Shown here: in pieces, positions 39,211-47,680 of the stretch
How positions within the stretch are numbered: the first letter of the stretch is position 1
Layout: every line of letters starts with the position of its first letter
Assembly (NCBI RefSeq): GCF_002221505.1
Contig: NZ_CP011036.1
Span: 1,550,001-1,614,000, forward strand
Reading direction: 5' to 3'
From: Pseudoalteromonas nigrifaciens
GTDB taxonomy: Bacteria > Pseudomonadota > Gammaproteobacteria > Enterobacterales > Alteromonadaceae
DNA length: 64,000 nt
The notes under the pieces: model-generated
Told to the model about the DNA's origin: nothing
The model's input: the letters and a program-made list of their open reading frames with translations, nothing else
Database searches by the model: none
Position numbers and translations under genes: made by a program

Positions 39211-40932
39211 ATGAAAACCTTTACCTTGAGTGCATTAGCACTGGCACTAACATTAACAGGTTGTAAGCCAGCGCCTGCGCCATCAACAAATACTAACACT
39301 AATAACGCAGTAACTACTGCGCAAACTAAAGCAGTAGAACAGCCAGCAGATTGGTGGCAAACTGCCATATTTTATCAAATTTGGCCGCGCAGCTTTTACG
39401 ACAGCAATAACGATGGTCATGGCGACTTTAATGGCATGAGCGCAAAACTCCCATACCTAGAAGAGTTAGGTGTAAATGCACTGTGGTTAACACCTATTTT
39501 CGAAGCGCCTTCTTATCATGGCTATGACTTTACAGAGTTTTATAAAGTTGAAAGTGACTATGGCAGCATGGCTGAGTTTGAAGCGTTTATAAAAGCGGCT
39601 GATGACAAAGGTATGAAAGTTATACTAGATTTAGTGATCAATCATATATCTAGTCAGCATGATTGGTTTCAACAATCTGAAAAACAACAAGCGCCATTTA
39701 GCGACTATTTTGTATGGCGTGACGATATGCCTAAAGCAGGCAGTGGTTGGGGGCATGCTTGGAGCGATAACGACAAGCCAGAAGCCGTATGGCATTGGAG
39801 TGAAACGCGTAAGCAATATTATTATGGTGCATTTGGTGCAAGCCAACCCGATTTAAATTTACGCCACCCAGATGTGGCTAATGAAATGAAAAAAATGGCA
39901 AAGTTTTGGCTCGACAAAGGCGTAGCAGGATTTAGGCTTGATGCAGTACGCTTTGCTATGGAAGGCGGTGCAAATGCACAAGCCGACACCCAAGAAACGA
40001 TAGAATATTGGCAAGACTTTAATCAATATATAAAAAGTGTAAATCCACAAGCTTACCTAGTAGGCGAAGCATGGGCCGACCTTCCTATTGCCGCAAAGTA
40101 CTATGGGGAAGGTAAGGGGCTAGATCAAGGCTTTGACTTTGAAGTAGGCTATAAAATTTTGAGCTTACTTAAAACCGATACCGACACAGATGTGCTCTTT
40201 GGTACTATGCCATCTAATGAGCAGCACAAAGGTAAAAATGCACTCATCCTTGATGAAAACCTACAACAACGTAAAGACTCACAAGCACCACTGCACTTTT
40301 TTACACCGTTTTTAACTAATCACGATCAAGAACGTGTTGCTTATCAACTTAAAGAGCACGATGGTAAAGCAAAACTAGCTGCGGCCATGTTATTTAGCTC
40401 GCCAGGTACGCCGTATATTTACTACGGTGAAGAAATAGGCTTAACGCAGCAGCGCATCGGTGACGATGTTTATAAACGTGCGCCTATGCAGTGGGACAAT
40501 AGTCATCAAGCGGGCTTTACGCAAAGTGACAATAGTTGGGTTGAAGAAACGGCATTATTTGGTGATGATTTTGCAAACTGGTGGCCAGAGTTTCTTGCTA
40601 AGCAACTAGCAGCAGGCGATCGCAGCGTTGCAGCGCAGCAAGCACAACCAAACTCAGTTTGGCGTTTATATCAGCACTTAATCGCAATGAAAAAGCAGCG
40701 CCCAGAGTTTACTATTAACGGCAGTTACCAGCTAACGCAGCACGACAATGGCATAGTAGAAATAACGCGAGAGTTAAACGGCAGCAAAAGTGTTTTTGTA
40801 CTTAACCTAACGGACAAAGCTCAAAGCATCAGCAGTATTACACGCGACGGTTTAACAGCCAGTTGGCAGCACGATCTCAATGGCGATCAACTTGCCGCTT
40901 ACGGTTTATTGTTACTAAATAACACACTGTAA
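39211..40932 (+). CDS. GH13 alpha-glucosidase lipoprotein
   Basis: 573 aa. The signal peptide ends in LTGC and is followed by a low-complexity Pro/Thr/Asn linker (about 20-40), so it is a tethered lipoprotein. The GH13 barrel starts at AIFYQIWPRSFYDSNNDGHGDF. Catalytic residues: Asp in GFRLDAVRF, Glu in LVGEAWAD and Asp in FLTNHDQERV. Region V is QPDLN, the oligo-1,6-glucosidase group. It should trim dextrins in the periplasm or at the surface. There is no copy of the ATACGTAT operator in front of it; it may be read from the MFS transcript. The integron cassette region begins about 330 nt downstream. Confidence 0.9.
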   Translation: MKTFTLSALALALTLTGCKPAPAPSTNTNTNNAVTTAQTKAVEQPADWWQTAIFYQIWPRSFYDSNNDGHGDFNGMSAKLPYLEELGVNALWLTPIFEAPSYHGYDFTEFYKVESDYGSMAEFEAFIKAADDKGMKVILDLVINHISSQHDWFQQSEKQQAPFSDYFVWRDDMPKAGSGWGHAWSDNDKPEAVWHWSETRKQYYYGAFGASQPDLNLRHPDVANEMKKMAKFWLDKGVAGFRLDAVRFAMEGGANAQADTQETIEYWQDFNQYIKSVNPQAYLVGEAWADLPIAAKYYGEGKGLDQGFDFEVGYKILSLLKTDTDTDVLFGTMPSNEQHKGKNALILDENLQQRKDSQAPLHFFTPFLTNHDQERVAYQLKEHDGKAKLAAAMLFSSPGTPYIYYGEEIGLTQQRIGDDVYKRAPMQWDNSHQAGFTQSDNSWVEETALFGDDFANWWPEFLAKQLAAGDRSVAAQQAQPNSVWRLYQHLIAMKKQRPEFTINGSYQLTQHDNGIVEITRELNGSKSVFVLNLTDKAQSISSITRDGLTASWQHDLNGDQLAAYGLLLLNNTL

Positions 40933-40946
40933 ATAGCATACTTATT

Positions 40947-40980
40947 ATAGGGGTTAACATGCGTTAGCCCCTATTTGTTA
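40947..40980 (+). terminator. terminator-like hairpin at the end of the maltodextrin locus
   Basis: A 12-bp stem (40947-40958 with 40963-40974, one G-T pair) with a 4-nt loop, followed by a short T-rich stretch. Confidence 0.6.
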
Positions 40981-41267
40981 CTACGCACAGCTCCCCCGTT
41001 CGCCCTTTGTTGTAATACACAATTAAAAAGAGAAGTTTCACAAAGTCACACATCAGATCACATTAAAGTAAAGCTGTGCATATAAGCACTTACTTGCATT
41101 TTGCCCTATAACATTATTAAAAGTCGTTTTGGGATATTTTAACAAAGACAATTTTATAACGCACGTAATTACCTGTTTACATTGGAGTTGTTTGGTGCAA
41201 CTATTTAGCTATGTAATATACGCCGTTTTGGGGGGTTATAAACCCCCATAGTGGTGTTCAATAAGCT
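40981..41267. other. left flank of the cassette array
   Basis: No gene and no integrase remnant is seen. A G5/C5 hairpin lies at about 41230-41248. The first recombination core GTTATGC follows at 41268-41274. Whether this flank is an attI or the relic of an older attC is unclear. Confidence 0.4.
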
Positions 41268-41274
41268 GTTATGC
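41268..41274 (+). other. integron recombination core (R'), left end of cassette 1
   Basis: GTTATGC. It is the exact reverse complement of the R'' box GCATAAC at 41983-41989, which closes the same cassette, as expected for a cassette excised between G and TT. Confidence 0.65.
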
Positions 41275-41298
41275 AGTTATCAAAGGTTTGAGTATCAA

Positions 41299-41988
41299 AT
41301 GGAATTATGTGGAATTATTGTAAAAGGATTAGTAGCTTTTCTTGTTGCTGTAGGAGCAGCTCGAGTCGGTATTTATTACTTTTTTAAACAGAAAGAATAT
41401 GAACTTGTAAAAAGTCGATACCTCGACGGCTCTGTAGACTTACTATTAGTTGAACTTGAAAATGGCCTTAATATAACAAGCCATAATTTTACTCGAGCAT
41501 TAAACATAATAAAGGCATACAGAGACCAAGAAGATACCTTTGATCTAACTGAGTTAAAGAAAGGCTTTATTGATATAGATAAACCTCAATTCCATTTGGT
41601 TGCGAACCATAGATTACAAATACTTAGCGGTAGCGGTATCTTTTGGAGTACTTATCAATTAGCTTTATCTTATATTTTACATGCCAATATCATGCTTACA
41701 AATGAAATAATTGATGTTATCCGTATGAAAGAAACGACAGATAAAATTAGTGAAAATAGAGATAATTTAATTGAGCCTATGATGCAAGCAGTAAAAGCGC
41801 AACATGATGAAGGCTTCAAATACAGTAAAATGATTCATCAATTTCAAGTTATATCTGATTTGTTAGAAAGAAATGAAATGACTTTTAAACAAATTGAAGG
41901 TTTTAGAAAGAAAAAAGAAGTAATTCAGGTTATTGAAATGCTTGAAAAAGACTTCTCTAAAGAGTTGGCAGAGCTTAAAACTGCATAA
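41299..41988 (+). CDS. cassette 1: membrane-anchored protein of unknown function
   Basis: About 229 aa from ATG 41299, inside the cassette; the open frame runs on upstream to 41251, across the recombination core. One N-terminal hydrophobic segment (GIIVKGLVAFLVAVGAARVGIYYF) is followed by a charged, mainly helical cytoplasmic part with probable coiled-coil near the end (LEKDFSKELAELK). The frame ends with TAA inside the R'' box of the attC. I do not recognise the family. It is more AT-rich than the neighbouring chromosomal genes, as is usual for cassettes. Confidence 0.65.
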   Translation: MELCGIIVKGLVAFLVAVGAARVGIYYFFKQKEYELVKSRYLDGSVDLLLVELENGLNITSHNFTRALNIIKAYRDQEDTFDLTELKKGFIDIDKPQFHLVANHRLQILSGSGIFWSTYQLALSYILHANIMLTNEIIDVIRMKETTDKISENRDNLIEPMMQAVKAQHDEGFKYSKMIHQFQVISDLLERNEMTFKQIEGFRKKKEVIQVIEMLEKDFSKELAELKTA

Positions 41989-42057
41989 CAAGTCAATCAA
42001 CTTCGCGCCTACGGCGCCGGACGCAGCGAAGCTACGCCGGTTATTGAGGCGTTATAA
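41983..42057 (+). repeat. attC site 1 (75 bp)
   Basis: R'' GCATAAC (41983-41989), L'' TCAATCAA, a core with CTTCGC and GCGAAG as inverted arms, L' TTATTGA and R' GTTATAA (42051-42057). Arms are imperfectly complementary, as in attC. Confidence 0.85.
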
Positions 42058-42080
42058 GCCCTGATAGGTTTGGCGTATGT

Positions 42081-43025
42081 TTAAATAATTCTGTTCATAT
42101 CTATTTCACAGCCTGACTCTTTCATTTCTTTTGCTAATTTGAACTTCCATGCTCCAGCAGCATCAAAATTTTCGTAAACAACTCCACTAATATCGTTTGG
42201 TTTTTCGATATTTCCTTTAACTATTGCAGTTACGTTTTCTCTACCTAGTTTCCCTATGAAATACCCATGTTCAAAAATTACATTTTGACGAGCTCTTGGT
42301 GATAGCTCAGTTAACCCAGCCTTAGAGCCTTGATCACAGGGTGTATATAAAACAATGGCAAAACATACTTCACCAGCATACTTTTCAATTTTTTCAATTA
42401 TCGTTTTACTTGAACTAGCTTGCTCATGCAATATTATTGGCTCAAGCCCTATTTGACTTACAAATCGAGCTAATTGTTCTTTTGCCAAATCATCATGACC
42501 ATGAACAATAAACACCTTATTCTTCTGGGGTGTAATAGGCGTGTTGTAAACTGGATTCTCTTGAGGGAAATGTTGCGACACTGCTTTAAATACCCCTGCA
42601 GCGGATGGACGCATAACTGGAGCGTTGTGAACTTGGGTATTTATAATGTTTGGTTGTTTTGTTGGGGAGGGAGCTACAGGAAAACTAGTGTTTTCTAACC
42701 TCATAGCAATCTGTAAACAATGACTTTTTAATTCCTGATTCCTATTTTTGTTGTATGGGTATAGTAAATGTTTATCGTCATCATCTTCAATTATCTCACG
42801 AATTAATTTACCAACTAATTGATTAGATTCTAAATCCCATATAGCGCGCATTCTATTCGCTTTTGAACCTGAACCAATTTCGTATTTATCTGAATAAAGC
42901 TCTATATCTACAGATTCTGCAATAAATTGCGCTAAAGAATTATTAGAAAAATCTAAAAAATAACCACCACTCATTTCAAAAAAAGTTTCTAGTTTTCTAC
43001 GTTCTTTAGTGGTTAAATCAGACAT
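42081..43025 (-). CDS. cassette 2: AbiJ-NTD-like + TIR-like (CAP12-type) protein, probable phage defence
   Basis: 314 aa, transcribed against the array. Residues 4-80 (ERRKLETFFEMSGGYFLDFS, RAIWDLESNQLVGKLIREIIED) look like an AbiJ N-terminal-type domain. Residues 169-305 match the TIR-like nucleotide-binding domain of PF10137: KVFIVHGHDDLAKEQLARF, LEPIILHEQASSSKTIIEKIE, RARQNVIFEHGYFIGKLGR, AGAWKFKLAKEMK, with the conserved Glu252. A Pro-rich linker joins them. TIR-like domains of this kind cut NAD+ or bind nucleotide signals in CBASS effectors and single-gene abortive-infection systems. No cyclase gene is nearby, so a one-gene system is more likely. It must carry its own promoter. Confidence 0.8.
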   Translation of the reverse strand: MSDLTTKERRKLETFFEMSGGYFLDFSNNSLAQFIAESVDIELYSDKYEIGSGSKANRMRAIWDLESNQLVGKLIREIIEDDDDKHLLYPYNKNRNQELKSHCLQIAMRLENTSFPVAPSPTKQPNIINTQVHNAPVMRPSAAGVFKAVSQHFPQENPVYNTPITPQKNKVFIVHGHDDLAKEQLARFVSQIGLEPIILHEQASSSKTIIEKIEKYAGEVCFAIVLYTPCDQGSKAGLTELSPRARQNVIFEHGYFIGKLGRENVTAIVKGNIEKPNDISGVVYENFDAAGAWKFKLAKEMKESGCEIDMNRII

Positions 43026-43094
43026 TTTCGACCTTTATTAATTAAATCAGACAACTAGCTTGTTTCATTGGTTTATATTAACCTTGTAAAAGGC

Positions 43095-43192
43095 TTATAA
43101 CAACACTTAAGCAGGACAAAAAACAGTTGGTTTTTTCTCGTGCCTCGCTTATTTTAACCAACAATTTTTTGCCTCTTGGTGGGGCGTTAGGC
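43095..43192 (+). repeat. attC site 2 (98 bp)
   Basis: R'' TTATAAC (43095-43101) is complementary to the R' that opens cassette 2 at 42051. A long internal arm pair GTTGGTT/AACCAAC and the closing R' GTTAGGC (43186-43192) complete it. Confidence 0.85.
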
Positions 43193-43215
43193 ATTTAGCA
43201 ACCAAAGGAGGTTAC

Positions 43216-43656
43216 ATGGTAAATCGAATACTAATATTAATAGCCATTTTATTTATATACGGTTGTTCATCAACCCACATCATTAAAAGTGAAACACCGA
43301 TTAGTGCTGATAAGTGCAATGTTAAAATATATAGCTCACTTCAATCAGCACAAAAACATGGTGAAATTGAAGAGTTATGTATCGTAACTGGAACTAGTTC
43401 AGGAAGCTTTTCACATACTGTAGGAACAGCCATTAATAAACATAGTAATAAGGTATGTGATTGTGGTGCTAATAAAGCATTTATACAAGCGCAGGATGCA
43501 GGCACATTAGGTACAGCATCTGTGACTCTTGTAGGCTTCAAGCATATTAACAAGAAGACAGTTGTAAAAGATAAAAAAATATATGAGTTAGCTAAGAAGT
43601 GTCAATTAAAAGGTGGCGTGTGGATAAATGATATATGTCAAATAGAATTAGACTAA
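43216..43656 (+). CDS. cassette 3: small lipoprotein
   Basis: 146 aa. A very strong ribosome site AAAGGAGG lies 6 nt before ATG 43216. The signal peptide ends in IYGC, giving a lipoprotein. The mature part has seven or so cysteines (DKCNVKIY, ELCIVTG, KVCDCGANK, KKCQLKGG, DICQIE). SADKCNVKIYSSLQSA resembles envelope proteins of unknown function. It lies within 25 nt of the cassette start, as is typical for expressed cassettes. Function unknown. Confidence 0.65.
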   Translation: MVNRILILIAILFIYGCSSTHIIKSETPISADKCNVKIYSSLQSAQKHGEIEELCIVTGTSSGSFSHTVGTAINKHSNKVCDCGANKAFIQAQDAGTLGTASVTLVGFKHINKKTVVKDKKIYELAKKCQLKGGVWINDICQIELD

Positions 43657-43668
43657 TCTCTATAAAAT

Positions 43669-43677
43669 GCCTAACAA
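43669..43677 (+). repeat. attC site 3, left part (R'' box) cut by an insertion sequence
   Basis: GCCTAACAA; R'' GCCTAAC is complementary to R' GTTAGGC of cassette 3. The IS110-type element enters directly after it. The rest of the site resumes at about 47570. Confidence 0.75.
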
Positions 43678-43702
43678 CACGCCCTGAGGTGGACAGCAAG
43701 CA

Positions 43703-44735
43703 CTAAAGCTCACTTTCCACCGCAAATTTTAACAGCGGTGATCCCTTACTTTTCAATGCGATTAAGTAAGTTGATTCATCGTAGGGCGTATGTGTTTTCC
43801 AGCACCTAAATAGTATTCTTATCCACTTAAATGCTAATGATCTGATGATGGTATTATGGGGTTTTCCTTTGGCTTCTTGCTGCCGATAATATGCTTTTGC
43901 CCAAAATGAATAACGTACAGATAATCCTGCCCATTCGACAAATGTTTGCCTTAAAAATTTAGTGCACGAATATCGCCAGTGTATCCATTCCTTCTTGCCA
44001 CTGCGCTCGGTAACAGGGGCAATGCCTGCGTATTTTTGTATGTCAGCAGCGCACTTATAACGGTCACGATTTGACCCCATAGCGGCTAATAACCGAGGCG
44101 CTAATTGTGGTCCTGCACCTGGTAAACTATCAAAAATAGCGCGATCTTTATGTTGCTTATAAAGCGTTTTAATTTCGTCATCAAATCGGGTTATTGCCTG
44201 CATTAGATGTTTGAGTTGAGGAACGAGGCATTCAATAAGCAATAAGTTTGGCGTGATCACCGCCATATCATCGGTGAGAATTTCAGCATCCTTTATTTCT
44301 TTTATCCGCTTTTCATTAACGAGTGGGTAGCGGGAGTTATGTTGATTAAAGAAGTCGAGTAGTGTTTGCTTTCTCGCTTTTTTAGCGTGAGTAAGAGAGG
44401 GCCAACGCAGTAAAAAGTCACAGAATATTTGAGTGTCCTTTTCTTTAAACCAATCAATCACGTGGGGGTAATAATTTTTTAGCGTTGTGGCTATTTTATT
44501 GGTTAAATTAACACGATCTTGTACTAATTTACGTCTGTATTCGACAAGCTGTGCAAGGCACCTAACTTCTTCTGAGTCAGGTCTAATAACCGTTAATTTA
44601 TCCATGTGAAGTTGTAGAATTTCAACTTGAATAATCGCATCAGTAGGATCATCTTTAGCCCCGCTGTGCGAAAATGCTGCACGGTATTTGGCGACACTTG
44701 ATGGGTTAATCACAAATAATATAATGTGCTTAAAT
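43703..44735 (-). pseudogene. IS110-family transposase, C-terminal part
   Basis: The fragment reads NPSSVAKYRAAFSHSGAKDDPTDA..., followed by the Transposase_20 region FDSLPGAGPQLAPRLLAAMG and IQKYAGIAPVTERSGKK with the serine-site region. It continues the N-terminal piece at 47081-47324 in frame when IS66 and one 8-bp duplication are removed (LSKF joined to KHIILFVINPSS). It is not functional as it stands. Confidence 0.88.
44728..44735. repeat. IS66 target duplication, left copy
   Basis: GCTTAAAT, repeated exactly at 47081-47088; 8 bp is the usual IS66 length. Confidence 0.93.
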
Positions 44736-44815
44736 GTAAGCGCGCAATTAAACCCACATACCAATATTAATGCTACCTATGCATAATTTACTCAGCATAT
44801 TAACCTGAGGTAATT

Positions 44816-45121
44816 ATGAATAAACAGCAAAAAATAAAACACTGGCAAGGCATTTTTGAGCAGCAAAAATCGAGTGGTTTAGCCATCATTCAATTTTGTC
44901 GTGATAACAACATTAACGCATCGACTTTCTATGTTTGGCGTAAACGCCTTTCTGACGAAACGATAAGGGTTAAAAAGCAACAGGTGATCCCGTTTGTTAT
45001 TCATGAGCAAGCCTTTACACACCCTTCAATCATTAAACTCACCACACCAAACGGCTATCAAATAGACTTCGAGTCGACATTAGCGCACCAAGCACTCGCC
45101 AAATTATTGAGCGTACTGTGA
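44816..45121 (+). CDS. tnpA: IS66 accessory protein TnpA
   Basis: 101 aa. The N-terminal helix-turn-helix (KHWQGIFEQQKSSGLAIIQF CRDNN region, then STFYVWRKRL) is typical of IS66 OrfA (Transposase_8-like). It is needed together with TnpB for transposition. Its stop overlaps the GTG start of tnpB by 4 nt, so translation is coupled. Confidence 0.9.
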   Translation: MNKQQKIKHWQGIFEQQKSSGLAIIQFCRDNNINASTFYVWRKRLSDETIRVKKQQVIPFVIHEQAFTHPSIIKLTTPNGYQIDFESTLAHQALAKLLSVL

Positions 45122-45471
45122 CACCTTGCACCCACCAAGTTTACTTGGTCACGGGATTCACCGACATGCGAAAATCAATCAATGGGTTAAGTATTATTGT
45201 CAGCGATACCCTATCTCTCGATCCTTTAAGCCAAGCGTGGTTCGTTTTTTGTAATAAACAACGCGATAAATTAAAAATTTTGTTTTGGGATACCAATGGT
45301 TTTTGGCTTTATTATCGTCGCTTAGAGCAAGGACGATTTCAATGGCCAAATCATGCTCAAGCACACGTAGCCATGGGGATTGAACAACGGCAGTTACAAT
45401 GGTTATTATCTGGCTTACCGGTAAATAATAAAACCCGCCACTCAACTTTATCAGGGTTATCAGTGATATAA
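45118..45471 (+). CDS. tnpB: IS66 accessory protein TnpB
   Basis: 117 aa from a GTG start that overlaps the tnpA stop. VYLVTGFTDMRKSINGLS and KLKILFWDTNGFWLYYRRLEQGRFQWP are the family signature of IS66 Orf2. Its biochemical role is not known, but IS66 elements need it. Confidence 0.93.
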   Translation: MTPCTHQVYLVTGFTDMRKSINGLSIIVSDTLSLDPLSQAWFVFCNKQRDKLKILFWDTNGFWLYYRRLEQGRFQWPNHAQAHVAMGIEQRQLQWLLSGLPVNNKTRHSTLSGLSVI

Positions 45472-45510
45472 ATTAACCAGATCGTTTTTTTTACTTGAAC
45501 GATCTTTCCC

Positions 45511-47055
45511 ATGTGTCATGCTATTAAAATGCCAGACACTATTCTCATCACCGAACTACAAAATCAGCTTGCACTTATGCAGGCTAAGCTTGATGGCTTA
45601 GAAAAAGATAAAATTTCACTGCAAGAAGATAAGGTTGAAATGCAATCGCGGATTGACCACTTGCTTGCTGAGCTTAAGTTAAGTAAATCCCAAAAATACG
45701 GTAAAAAAAGTGAAAAAGCCCCGCGAGGTACCTTCAACGAAGCGGAGCAGCATAAAACGACTGAGCCGCCTAAACACCATAAGAAAGGTAAACAAATACT
45801 GGCTGAGCACTTTGAACGAGAAGAAGTTGAGCACACCTTAACCGAGTTAACGTGTCAGTGTTGCGGTGAACAACTACATCAATGTGGTAGTGAAGACAGC
45901 GAGCAAGTGAAGATTATTCCGGCGAAAGTCAGTGTCATTAAGCACAAACAATTTAAATATGCTTGCAGACATTGCGAGCATGAACAATTGGCCAGTAAAA
46001 TAATCACCGCGCCTAAACCCAAGCAGCCTATTCCTGGCAGCATTGCGAGTCCAGAAGCGTTATCGGCGGTTGTTACGGGCAAATACTGCGATGCCTTACC
46101 GCTTTATCGTTTCGTTGACATACTGGGCCGTGGCGGCCTTGAACTATCGCGCGGAACATTAGCTAATTGGTGTATTAAAGCGGGCCTGCTAATCAGCCCC
46201 TTAGTGGCAGCCATGCAACGTCACTTGCTTAGTGAGCATAGTTTATGTGCCGATGAAACCCGTACACAAGTGTTAGATGAAGGTGACAACCCTAGCAGCA
46301 ATTCCTACATGTGGGTTTATCGCAGCAATGAGGTCAGCCGTGAGCCTGTCGTGATTTACGATTACCAAGCAGGTCGAAGTCGCGCTTGCGCAAAAGAATT
46401 TCTTGCCGGTTATCAAGGCTATTTACAGTGCGACGGTTACCGTGTTTATGACGGTATTGAAGGCATTACCCCTGTTGGTTGCTGGGCACACGCTAGACGC
46501 AAATATAACGATGCCTTAAAAGCAGAGTCGAAAAACAAAGGTCGAGCGCATAAAGCCATCAGCTTTATCAGCCAATTATATAAACTGGAAACCCACGCTA
46601 AAAACAAACAGTTATCTCCTCAAGCGCGGTATCAGTTACGACAAGAAAAAGCCTTACCCATATTAATGCACTTTAAAGCGTGGCTTGATGAAGCCGAAGG
46701 TAAAGTAACGGCGGGGAGTTATATTGGCAAAGCGATAAAATACACGCTTAATCAATGGCCGAAATTAATGCGGTATAGTGAAGATGGCGAACTAGGGATT
46801 GATAATAATATTACTGAGCGAGATATTCGGCCGTTTACCACTGGTAGAAAAAACTGGCTATTCTCAAAATCGGTTAATGGTGCTCAGGCCAGCGCGATAC
46901 TTTATAGTATTGTGATGACCTGCCGTGCCAATGACATCAATCCTTATTACTACTTTGTGCATTTATTTAAAACGTTGCCGAATCGAGATGAGGGTGATGA
47001 TGATTTTACCGACCTAATGCCGTGGAATGTGCAGCTAGACTTCGATTATAGCTAA
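45511..47055 (+). CDS. tnpC: IS66 transposase TnpC
   Basis: 514 aa. A coiled-coil-like leader (about 8-60) precedes a zinc-binding segment (LTCQCCGEQL ... YACRHCEHEQ), then the DDE catalytic domain with CADETRTQVLD, QCDGYRVYDG and NNITERDIRPFTTGRKNWLFS. ATG 45529 is a possible start 6 codons in. The stop lies 25 nt from the right end of the element. All motifs are intact. Confidence 0.94.
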   Translation: MCHAIKMPDTILITELQNQLALMQAKLDGLEKDKISLQEDKVEMQSRIDHLLAELKLSKSQKYGKKSEKAPRGTFNEAEQHKTTEPPKHHKKGKQILAEHFEREEVEHTLTELTCQCCGEQLHQCGSEDSEQVKIIPAKVSVIKHKQFKYACRHCEHEQLASKIITAPKPKQPIPGSIASPEALSAVVTGKYCDALPLYRFVDILGRGGLELSRGTLANWCIKAGLLISPLVAAMQRHLLSEHSLCADETRTQVLDEGDNPSSNSYMWVYRSNEVSREPVVIYDYQAGRSRACAKEFLAGYQGYLQCDGYRVYDGIEGITPVGCWAHARRKYNDALKAESKNKGRAHKAISFISQLYKLETHAKNKQLSPQARYQLRQEKALPILMHFKAWLDEAEGKVTAGSYIGKAIKYTLNQWPKLMRYSEDGELGIDNNITERDIRPFTTGRKNWLFSKSVNGAQASAILYSIVMTCRANDINPYYYFVHLFKTLPNRDEGDDDFTDLMPWNVQLDFDYS

Positions 47056-47080
47056 GCGCACTGCTTAAATGCGCGCTTAC

Positions 47081-47088
47081 GCTTAAAT
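47081..47088. repeat. IS66 target duplication, right copy
   Basis: GCTTAAAT, identical to 44728-44735. Confidence 0.93.
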
Positions 47089-47324
47089 TTACTGAGTGCA
47101 TATATAAGTGGACCTTTTTTTAGCTCACACGCGACAGCAACGGGTCTGCCGTTGTAGCGTTGTTTTAACTCAAGCGCCCATGCATTAATTGACTTAGGTT
47201 CAGAGGAAATCACACTTAAATGTTGTGTGTTTGTGTCGCGGTTTATTTCACAAATATCATGTTTACGGTCGGCCCAATCGATCCAGATAAGGGCAGCAAA
47301 ACCTGAGACGTTAAAGGCTTCCAT
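47081..47324 (-). pseudogene. IS110-family transposase, N-terminal part
   Basis: Reads MEAFNVSGFAALIWIDWADR, then KHDICEINRD and VACELKKGPLIYALSKF, the RuvC-like DEDD start of IS110 transposases with the first Asp in IDWAD. It is cut at 47081 by IS66; the frame then runs a few codons into IS66 and stops. The start codon at 47324 has GGAGGC-like sequence upstream. Confidence 0.88.
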
Positions 47325-47569
47325 TTTGGGCCTCCTAGAGGTAAAGTGAAAGAATAAATAGAGGCTAATAGTGTTTCTCGCAAGTCTTATAGATAGTCGG
47401 CATTACGACAATCCCTGAGTATGCGTATTGAAACAAATTACTCCTGTTGATCCGAAAGTCTTGTTACAAACATTGATTGTTTCCGCTCAAATATTCGTGA
47501 TCAACAGAAGCATATTCCATGTATTAATGAGATAGGTAAATACATTAATTAATGGAACGGAGTAACTAT
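47325..47569. other. upstream non-coding part of the IS110-type element
   Basis: No gene. It should hold the transposase promoter and the non-coding end that in IS110 elements encodes the bridge RNA. I cannot define that RNA by eye. Confidence 0.4.
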
Positions 47570-47662
47570 AAGGCATTTAAACGGAACTAAAACAGTGGGT
47601 TAGGTTTCGCTTCGCTACACATTTCAACCCACAATTTTAGTCCGCTTAGTGCGGCGTTATAA
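47570..47662 (+). repeat. attC site 3, right part
   Basis: Arms AACTAAAACAGTGGGTT and AACCCACAATTTTAGT are near-complementary, the outer arm ACGGA pairs with TCCGC, and the site closes with R' GTTATAA (47656-47662). It completes the site whose R'' is at 43669-43675. Confidence 0.8.
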
Positions 47663-47680
47663 ACCACAAGGAGAGTTCAT

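Larger units (their letters stand above)
44736..47080 (+). mobile_element. complete IS66-family insertion sequence
   Basis: 2345 bp, bounded by inverted repeats beginning GTAAGCGCGCA (left) and the same sequence read inward on the right. It is flanked by an 8-bp direct repeat GCTTAAAT. It holds tnpA, tnpB and tnpC in order on the plus strand, all intact, so it may be active. It interrupts the IS110-type transposase gene. Confidence 0.95.
43678..47569 (-). mobile_element. IS110/IS1111-type element inserted in attC, itself split by IS66
   Basis: Without the IS66 insert the element is about 1.54 kb, a normal length for the IS110 family. It carries one DEDD-type transposase gene on the minus strand, in two pieces. 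The left end starts CACGCCCTGAGG right after the attC R'' box; the second element in the window starts with the same 12 bases after another R'' box. The right end at about 47569 is inferred from where attC-like sequence resumes. This is the pattern known for the IS1111-attC group, which targets cassette recombination sites. Confidence 0.75.

Noticed and set aside
40947..40974. GGTTAAC...GTTAGCC palindrome looks like a minimal R''-R' pair
   Set aside because: Only a 4-nt loop and no L boxes; it fits a terminator for the upstream amylase gene better.
41155..41274. Possible attC or attI of about 120 bp before cassette 1 (TTATAAC at 41155 to GTTATGC)
   Set aside because: Outer boxes are not complementary (TTATAAC against GTTATGC) and the arms pair poorly. 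Left as unassigned flank.
47052..47324. 90-aa frame taken as an independent small protein
   Set aside because: It is the N-terminal piece of the IS110-type transposase cut by IS66; its last residues are read from IS66 DNA.
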